From positions 1 to 10,414 of the forward strand of contig JALORM010000034.1 in NCBI GenBank assembly GCA_025458985.1: 10,414 nucleotides of DNA, given 5' to 3'. The number at the start of each line of letters is the position of its first letter. Within the stretch, counting starts at the first letter, position 1. Shown here piece by piece: positions 7,276-10,414 of this stretch. This DNA is from Paracoccaceae bacterium (GTDB taxonomy: Bacteria; Pseudomonadota; Alphaproteobacteria; Rhodobacterales; Rhodobacteraceae). The position numbers and the translations under genes were made by a program. The notes beneath the pieces are model-generated. The model searched no databases and was not told the origin of the DNA. It saw only the letters and a list, made by a program, of their open reading frames with translations.

Positions 7276-7288
7276 GCCCCGATGGGGC
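7276..7288. other. Small GC hairpin between the two terminator hairpins
   Basis: GCCCC (7276-7280), loop GAT, GGGGC (7284-7288). A short but perfect 5-bp GC stem lying between two longer stems. In this base composition it could occur by chance. Confidence 0.3.
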
Positions 7289-7294
7289 CGGGCG

Positions 7295-7315
7295 CGAGTT
7301 TTCGCAGAAAACTCG
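7295..7315. terminator. Hairpin just past the peptide-importer operon, likely bidirectional terminator
   Basis: Perfect 9-bp stem: CGAGTTTTC (7295-7303), loop GCA, GAAAACTCG (7307-7315). It lies seven bases past the stop of the ATPase gene on the - strand. The TTTT/AAAA core stands out against the GC-rich background. No separate T-run follows on either side. It could end transcription from both convergent operons. Confidence 0.6.
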
Positions 7316-7322
7316 GGCTCCC

Positions 7323-8939
7323 TCAGCCTGTCGCGCCGCGCTCGGCGAGAAGGCGGGTCAGCCAGTCGGGGTCCATCTCGGGCACCGAGGACAGCAGCAG
7401 TTCGGTATAGGGATCGTGCGGCGGGCGGAACATCCCGTCCTTCGGCCCCTGTTCCACCACCCTGCCATTCTGCATCACCACCACATGATCGGCGATCGCC
7501 TTAACCGTTGCGAGGTCGTGGGTGATGAACATGTAGGCCAGCCCGAATTCGCCCTGGAGGCGATCGAGAAGCCTCAGGATGCCCTCGGCCACGATCTGGT
7601 CCAGCGCGCTTGTCACCTCGTCGCAGATGATGAACTTCGGCTCGGCCGCCAGCGCACGGGCGATCCCGACGCGCTGCTTCTGGCCGCCCGAAAGCTCGGA
7701 CGGCAGCCGGTCGATGAAGCGGTCGGGGTCGAGCTCGATCAGGTGCAGGAGGTCGCGGATCCGGTCCGTCAGCGCGCGGCCCGAGAGGCCGAGGTACATC
7801 TGCGCCGGCCGTCCGATCAGCTCGCGCAGGCGAAGCTTCGGGTTCAGCGCGGTATCGGCCATCTGGTAGATCATCTGCACCTGGCGCAGCTGGTCGCGAG
7901 TGCGGCGGCGGTAGTCGGGCGGCAGCGGCTTGCCGTCGAAGAGCACCTCGCCCGACCGCGGCGGCAGGAGACCGGTGATCACCCGGGCTGCGGTGGACTT
8001 GCCCGAACCGGATTCGCCCACCACCGCGACCGTCCGCCGTGCGTGCACGTCGAAGCTGACCCCGTCGAGCACGGTGGCGATCCCGTAGCCGGCGGTGACG
8101 CCCCGGACCGAGACGACGGGCGTTCCCGAGGCGGGGGGCTGCTGCGCGCGGGCGTGCTCGCGCACTGCCCAGAGGGTCCTCGTGTACTCGTGCGCCGGGG
8201 CATCCAGCATGGTCCGGGTGTCGGCCTCCTCGACCTCGTCGCCGCGAAGCAGGACCTTGATCCGGTCGGCCATCTGCGCGACCACGGCGAGGTCGTGGGT
8301 GATGTAGATGGCGGCCGTGTCGAACTGTGCGACGATGTCGCGGATCGCCGCGAGCACCTCGATCTGCGTCGTCACGTCCAGCGCGGTGGTGGGTTCGTCG
8401 AAGACGATGAGGTCAGGCCGGCAGGCCATCGCCATCGCCGTCATCGCCCGCTGGAGCTGCCCGCCCGACACCTGGTGGGGGTAGCGGAAGCCGATCCCCT
8501 CGGGGTCCGGAAGCCGCATGCGGCGATAGAGGTCGGTCGCGTCCTTCTCGGCCTTCGCACGGTCCATGACGCCGTGGACCACAGGCGCCTCGGCGTACTG
8601 GTCGATCAGCTTGTGCGCGGGGTTGAAGCTCGCCGCCGCTGACTGCGCGACATAGGCGATGCGGCGGCCGCGCAAGCTGCGCTTCTCGCTTTCCGGGGCG
8701 TTGACGAGGTCGATCCCGTCAAAAGTGATCGACCCGCCCGAGATGCGGCAGCCGTCGCGGGTGAAACCCATCGCAGCAAGGCCCAGCGTGGACTTTCCCG
8801 CCCCGCTTTCGCCGATGAGGCCCAGCACCTCGCCCCTGTGCAGGGTCAGATCGACGCCCTTCACGATCGGCAGCCAGTCGTCGCCGGCGCGGCCGTCGAT
8901 GCGGACGTCGGTCATGGTGAGAAGGACGGGTTTCGTCAT
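7323..8939 (-). CDS. Peptide/opine-type ABC transporter, fused DppD-DppF ATPase
   Basis: A 538-residue ATPase with two complete ABC domains of the oligopeptide/dipeptide class, which powers the importer formed with the two upstream permeases. Domain 1 (about 5-265): Walker A GESGAGKST (43-51), Q-loop Gln99, signature VSGGQLQ (157-163), Walker B LIVFDEP (177-183), H-loop His215. Domain 2 (about 274-525): Walker A GESGSGKST (308-316), Q-loop Gln359, signature LSGGQKQR (416-423), Walker B FIICDEV (436-442), H-loop His474. Both ATP sites look active, unlike the sugar ATPase in this window. The domain after the second Walker B reads SALDQIVAE, a variant of the usual SALDVSVQ. ATG at 8939 follows AAGGAG, which lies in the last codons of the preceding permease gene, with a five-base gap between the genes. 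A long upstream open frame overlaps the permease and is spurious. Fused forms are common in this family. Substrate unknown. Confidence 0.94.
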   Translation of the reverse strand: MTKPVLLTMTDVRIDGRAGDDWLPIVKGVDLTLHRGEVLGLIGESGAGKSTLGLAAMGFTRDGCRISGGSITFDGIDLVNAPESEKRSLRGRRIAYVAQSAAASFNPAHKLIDQYAEAPVVHGVMDRAKAEKDATDLYRRMRLPDPEGIGFRYPHQVSGGQLQRAMTAMAMACRPDLIVFDEPTTALDVTTQIEVLAAIRDIVAQFDTAAIYITHDLAVVAQMADRIKVLLRGDEVEEADTRTMLDAPAHEYTRTLWAVREHARAQQPPASGTPVVSVRGVTAGYGIATVLDGVSFDVHARRTVAVVGESGSGKSTAARVITGLLPPRSGEVLFDGKPLPPDYRRRTRDQLRQVQMIYQMADTALNPKLRLRELIGRPAQMYLGLSGRALTDRIRDLLHLIELDPDRFIDRLPSELSGGQKQRVGIARALAAEPKFIICDEVTSALDQIVAEGILRLLDRLQGEFGLAYMFITHDLATVKAIADHVVVMQNGRVVEQGPKDGMFRPPHDPYTELLLSSVPEMDPDWLTRLLAERGATG

Positions 8940-8944
8940 CCGCA

Positions 8945-9868
8945 CTACTCCTTCAGGCCGCTCGCGCGGTGCAGCTGCCAGTCCACCACGAAGTTGACCG
9001 CCACGGTCAGCAGCGCGATGGCGCCCGCGGGCAGCAGCGGGGTCACGTCGCCGAAGTTGATGAGGGTGGCATTCTCGCGGACCATCGAGCCCCAGTCGGC
9101 GGTGGGCGGCTGGATCCCGAGGCCGAGGAAACTGAGCGCCGAGATCGCGAGGAACACGAAGCAGAAGCGCAGCCCGAACTCGGCGACCAGCGGCGCCAGC
9201 GCGTTGGGCAGGATCTCGCGCGTGATGAGCCGCCAGGTGCCCTCGCCACGCAGCTTGGCGGCCTCGATGTAGTCCATCACCACGATGCCTTGCGCGACCG
9301 ACCGCGCGAGGCGGAAGACCCGCGTCGCGTCGATGGTGGCGATGACGAGGATCAGCGTGACGACCGAGGTGCCGAAGATCGTCAGCAGCAGCAGCGAGAA
9401 GATCAGCGCCGGAATCGCCATGAGCGCGTCCACCAGCCGCGACAGTGCCTGGTCGATCCAGCCGCCGACCGTCGCCGCCCAGAGCCCCAGAACGGAGCCG
9501 AGAAGGAAGGCGAGCGCCGTGGTGGCGAAGGCGATGCCCACGGTGTTCCGGGCGCCGTAGATGAGCCGGGTGAGCATGTCGCGGCCGAGGTTGTCGGTGC
9601 CCAGGTAGTGCGGCGCGGCCCAGGGCAGGTACTGGCCGCCGACCACTTCGCGTTCGGCGAAGGGGGCGAGCAGCGGGGCGAACACCGCGACGAGGACGTA
9701 GATGAGGATCACCAGCATCCCGAAGGTCGCGGTCAGCGGCGCGCCGCGGAAGGTCCGGCGCAGGTCGCCCCGCGTTGCAGCGACGAGGGCCGCGCGGAAC
9801 AGCCACCCCGCGGCCAGCGCCACGACGACCGCAGCGGCGATGGCAAGAAGGATGTGCCAGAGGGTCAT
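8945..9868 (-). CDS. Peptide/opine-type ABC transporter permease, DppC-like
   Basis: A 307-residue inner-membrane permease of the BPD_transp_1 family. It shows the DppC hallmarks: a first family helix (about 48-68), the periplasmic LGTDNLGRDMLTRLIYGAR segment (89-107), further membrane segments from about 109 to 185, the cytoplasmic EAA loop that contacts the ATPase (DYIEAAKLRGEGTWRLITRE, 199-218) and SFLGLGIQPPTADWG (246-260). An additional hydrophobic stretch at residues 5-30 precedes the usual first helix. The ATG at 9868 follows a strong ribosome-binding site GGAGGT (9879-9874) by five bases, which supports keeping this N-terminal extension. That site overlaps the stop codon of the upstream permease (GGAGGTAG), so the genes are likely translationally coupled. 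The gene ends five bases before the ATPase start. Confidence 0.94.
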   Translation of the reverse strand: MTLWHILLAIAAAVVVALAAGWLFRAALVAATRGDLRRTFRGAPLTATFGMLVILIYVLVAVFAPLLAPFAEREVVGGQYLPWAAPHYLGTDNLGRDMLTRLIYGARNTVGIAFATTALAFLLGSVLGLWAATVGGWIDQALSRLVDALMAIPALIFSLLLLTIFGTSVVTLILVIATIDATRVFRLARSVAQGIVVMDYIEAAKLRGEGTWRLITREILPNALAPLVAEFGLRFCFVFLAISALSFLGLGIQPPTADWGSMVRENATLINFGDVTPLLPAGAIALLTVAVNFVVDWQLHRASGLKE

Positions 9869-9871
9869 CCG

Positions 9872-10414
9872 CTACCTCCGGTGCATCAGGCGCGGGTTCG
9901 ACAGGGTCGACAGCACGTCCGCCAGGAGGTTCAGCAGCACATAGGCCGCGGCGAAGATCAGCGCGACCGCCTGCACCACGGCAATGTCGCGGTTCGAGAC
10001 AGAATCGACCATCAGCTGCCCGAGGCCCGGATAGACGAAGACCACCTCGACCACCACGACACCGGTAATCAGGTAGGCAAGGTTCAGCGCGACCACGTTG
10101 ATGATCGGCGCGAGCGCATTGGGCAGCGCGTGGCGCAGGATCACGCGTACCGGCGACAGCCCCTTCAGCCGCGCCATCTCGATATAGGGCTGCGCCATCA
10201 GGTTGATGATGGCGGCCCGCGTCATGCGCATCATGTGCGCGGTGACGACCAGCGTCAGCGTCAGCGCAGGCAGGAAGGTCATGTAGAGCCGGTCGGCGAA
10301 GGTGGTGGCCGGCGAGATGCGCACCATCGAGGGGAACAGCCCGGACTGCGCCAGCCAGAAGATCAGGATGTAGGCCACGAAGAATTCGGGAAACGAGATC
10401 GAGGTCAGCGCGCC
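9872..10414 (-). CDS. Peptide/opine-type ABC transporter permease, DppB-like (partial)
   Basis: The last 180 residues of a DppB-like permease; the N-terminal part lies beyond the right edge of the window (family members are about 310-340 residues). The visible part opens with GALTSISFPEFFVAYILIFW, which continues in frame to the edge, so the GTG at 10378 is an internal valine codon and not a start. It includes the LPALTLTLVVTAHMMRMTR helix, the EAA loop (PYIEMARLKGLSPVRVILRH), PNALAPIINVVALNLAYLITG and VVEVVFVYPGLGQLMVDSVSNRD, all typical of DppB. It pairs with the DppC-like protein to form the channel. Stop TAG at 9874-9872, three bases before the next ATG. The cognate binding-protein gene and the operon promoter are presumably to the right of the window. 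Confidence 0.93.
   Translation of the reverse strand, partial: GALTSISFPEFFVAYILIFWLAQSGLFPSMVRISPATTFADRLYMTFLPALTLTLVVTAHMMRMTRAAIINLMAQPYIEMARLKGLSPVRVILRHALPNALAPIINVVALNLAYLITGVVVVEVVFVYPGLGQLMVDSVSNRDIAVVQAVALIFAAAYVLLNLLADVLSTLSNPRLMHRR

Noticed and set aside
7416..8642. Long + strand open frame (408 codons) opposite the fused peptide ATPase
   Set aside because: His/Arg-rich antisense shadow of an ATPase with all motifs intact.
7323..8939. Fusion of the two peptide-importer ATPases as a novel architecture
   Set aside because: Fused DppD-DppF-type ATPases are well known in this family.
8940..9806. Upstream extension of the fused peptide ATPase
   Set aside because: It overlaps the DppC-like gene in another frame and looks like random Arg/Gly-rich sequence.
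1..10414. tRNA, rRNA, CRISPR arrays, insertion sequences
   Set aside because: No cloverleaf, repeat-spacer pattern, transposase motif or terminal repeats were seen while reading both strands.

Overview
The window is very GC-rich (about 70% by eye), with densely packed genes and short intergenic gaps. Its gene content points to an alphaproteobacterium, most likely Rhodobacterales or a related group: a close match to rhizobial/roseobacter choline-sulfatase, a RuBisCO-like protein (RLP) remnant, and two ABC import systems. The lineage call rests on gene content and remembered family sequences, not on a search.

Layout from left to right. (1) Positions 1-1013, + strand: the 3' part of a RuBisCO-like protein gene, broken by an internal deletion plus frameshift that removes the region of the metal-binding Lys-Asp-Asp-Glu motif. 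(2) Positions 1010-5533, - strand: a ribose-type (CUT2) sugar importer operon read right to left. It comprises a periplasmic binding protein, then an 810-residue fusion of a two-domain ATPase with a permease, then a second, separate permease. The last two genes overlap by 4 bases (ATGA), and the operon's final stop codon shares a CTAG palindrome with the RLP stop codon. (3) Positions 5534-5735: a divergent control region of about 200 bases with a candidate promoter for the sugar operon, a 24-bp dyad lying over its -35/-10 spacer, and an imperfect 14-position hairpin upstream of betC. (4) Positions 5736-7250, + strand: choline-sulfatase betC, intact and standing alone. (5) Positions 7251-7322: three hairpins between convergent genes, acting as a likely two-way terminator. 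(6) Positions 7323-10414, - strand: a peptide/opine-type (Dpp/Opp) importer read right to left, with DppB-like permease (cut by the window edge), DppC-like permease and a fused DppD-DppF-type ATPase, spaced by 3-5 bases and translationally linked. Its binding protein would lie beyond the right edge.

The theme is nutrient scavenging. BetC releases choline and sulfate from choline-O-sulfate. The CUT2 importer beside an RLP gene recalls known D-apionate/apiose-type loci, in which RLPs act on 3-oxo-isoapionate 4-phosphate, but here the RLP looks dead. The substrates of both importers are unproven. No wholly new system is evident. The most noteworthy items are the deleted RLP, the ATPase-permease fusion and the dyad/hairpin structures in the divergent control region.
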